Source: Anaerolineales bacterium UBA2232 | Lineage (GTDB): Bacteria > Chloroflexota > Anaerolineae > UBA2200 | NCBI GenBank assembly: GCA_002348045.1 | Contig: DDYO01000139.1 | Location: forward strand, 1-5,350 | Length of the DNA: 5,350 nt | Direction: 5' to 3' | Shown: in pieces, positions 5,066 through 5,350 of the stretch | Position numbering within the stretch: position 1 is the first letter of the stretch | How the letters are laid out: every line of letters begins with the position of its first letter | The notes under the pieces: model-generated | Database searches by the model: none | What the model saw: the letters and a program-made list of their open reading frames with translations, nothing else | What the model was told of the DNA's origin: nothing | Program-made: the position numbers and the translations under genes

Positions 5066-5350
5066 ATGACCGGCAACAGCGTTTCGCCTCAGGATGCCGA
5101 CCTGGCCCGGCTCATCGAGTCAGCCGAGCGCCTGGGAGTTCAGTTGAACGAAACCGAAGCCCTGCAGTGGCTGACTGCCATGGCAGCCGCTTCTCCAGAG
5201 TCTGACGTGGTCGTTGACGTCCGATCGGGCACTTTCGGGCACAAGGTCACCATGCTGGACTTTAGCCCTCAGGAACTGGCCCACTACCGTCGCATCGGCA
5301 AGCTAGTCGAATTCTACGACGAGCCTGGCATTGTGGAGACCGCCTTGGCC
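5066..5350 (+). CDS. Unrecognised protein, N-terminal 95 residues (runs off right edge)
   Basis: The frame is open from ATG 5066 to the window end and is preceded by an ideal AGGAGG and a good promoter. The visible part begins with a mostly helical, acidic segment (about 8-45; LARLIESAERLGVQLNETEA, then LQWLTAMAAA). A beta-rich piece VVVDVRSGTFGHKVTMLDFS (about 49-68) follows, then another helix (about 69-85; QELAHYRRIGKLVEFYD). No cysteine, signal peptide or membrane segment is present. I do not recognise the family. The VDVxSGxFGHxVxMLDF stretch looks like a conserved core and is the best handle for a search. The gene is divergent from the zinc-ribbon gene and may share a regulatory palindrome with it. 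Confidence 0.8.
   Translation, partial: MTGNSVSPQDADLARLIESAERLGVQLNETEALQWLTAMAAASPESDVVVDVRSGTFGHKVTMLDFSPQELAHYRRIGKLVEFYDEPGIVETALA

Noticed and set aside
5017..5205. Plus-strand frame beginning at 5017 across the last gene
   Set aside because: It starts upstream of the predicted transcription start and is out of frame with the AGGAGG-ATG pair at 5055-5068; it ends without any recognisable motif.

Overview
The window is about 60% GC, uses strong GGAGG-type ribosome binding sites, ATG and GTG starts and sigma-70-like promoters, and holds five genes. Nothing fixes the organism. A GAF-GAF-HisKA_2 sensor kinase, a ZntA-like exporter and CPxCG zinc-ribbon proteins would fit an environmental bacterium such as a member of the Chloroflexota, but that is a low-confidence guess. 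No mobile element, CRISPR array, tRNA or rRNA gene is visible.

Layout. Positions 1-1076 (minus strand) hold the N-terminal 358 residues of a soluble sensor histidine kinase: two GAF domains, then a HisKA_2 phospho-acceptor box cut by the left edge. A 199-bp divergent intergenic region carries a promoter for each neighbour and a clear ArsR/SmtB-type operator. Positions 1276-1635 (plus) encode an ArsR/SmtB-family metal sensor with ligands for both the alpha3N and alpha5 metal sites. Positions 1738-4362 (plus) encode a P1B-2 zinc/cadmium/lead-exporting ATPase with two heavy-metal-associated (HMA) domains. Positions 4277-4918 (minus) encode a 213-residue protein with 17 cysteines in zinc-ribbon modules, overlapping the ATPase tail-to-tail by 86 bp. 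A second divergent intergenic region (4919-5065) has two back-to-back promoters with a 19-bp palindrome between their -35 boxes. An unrecognised gene starts at 5066 and runs off the right edge.

How it works together. The regulator and ATPase look like a self-regulated metal-efflux operon. Apo-repressor would bind the 12-2-12 operator just downstream of the -10 box, and excess Zn(II), or possibly Cd, Pb or Co, would release it so that the exporter is made. This is a well-known arrangement (SmtB/ZiaR/CadC with ZiaA/CadA/ZntA). The less ordinary features are the combination of both sensor sites, the antisense-encoded C-terminal tail of the ATPase, the Cys-rich protein convergent with the exporter, and the palindrome shared by two divergent promoters. 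I see no convincing evidence of an entirely new system. The best candidates for follow-up are the zinc-ribbon protein and the divergent palindrome.
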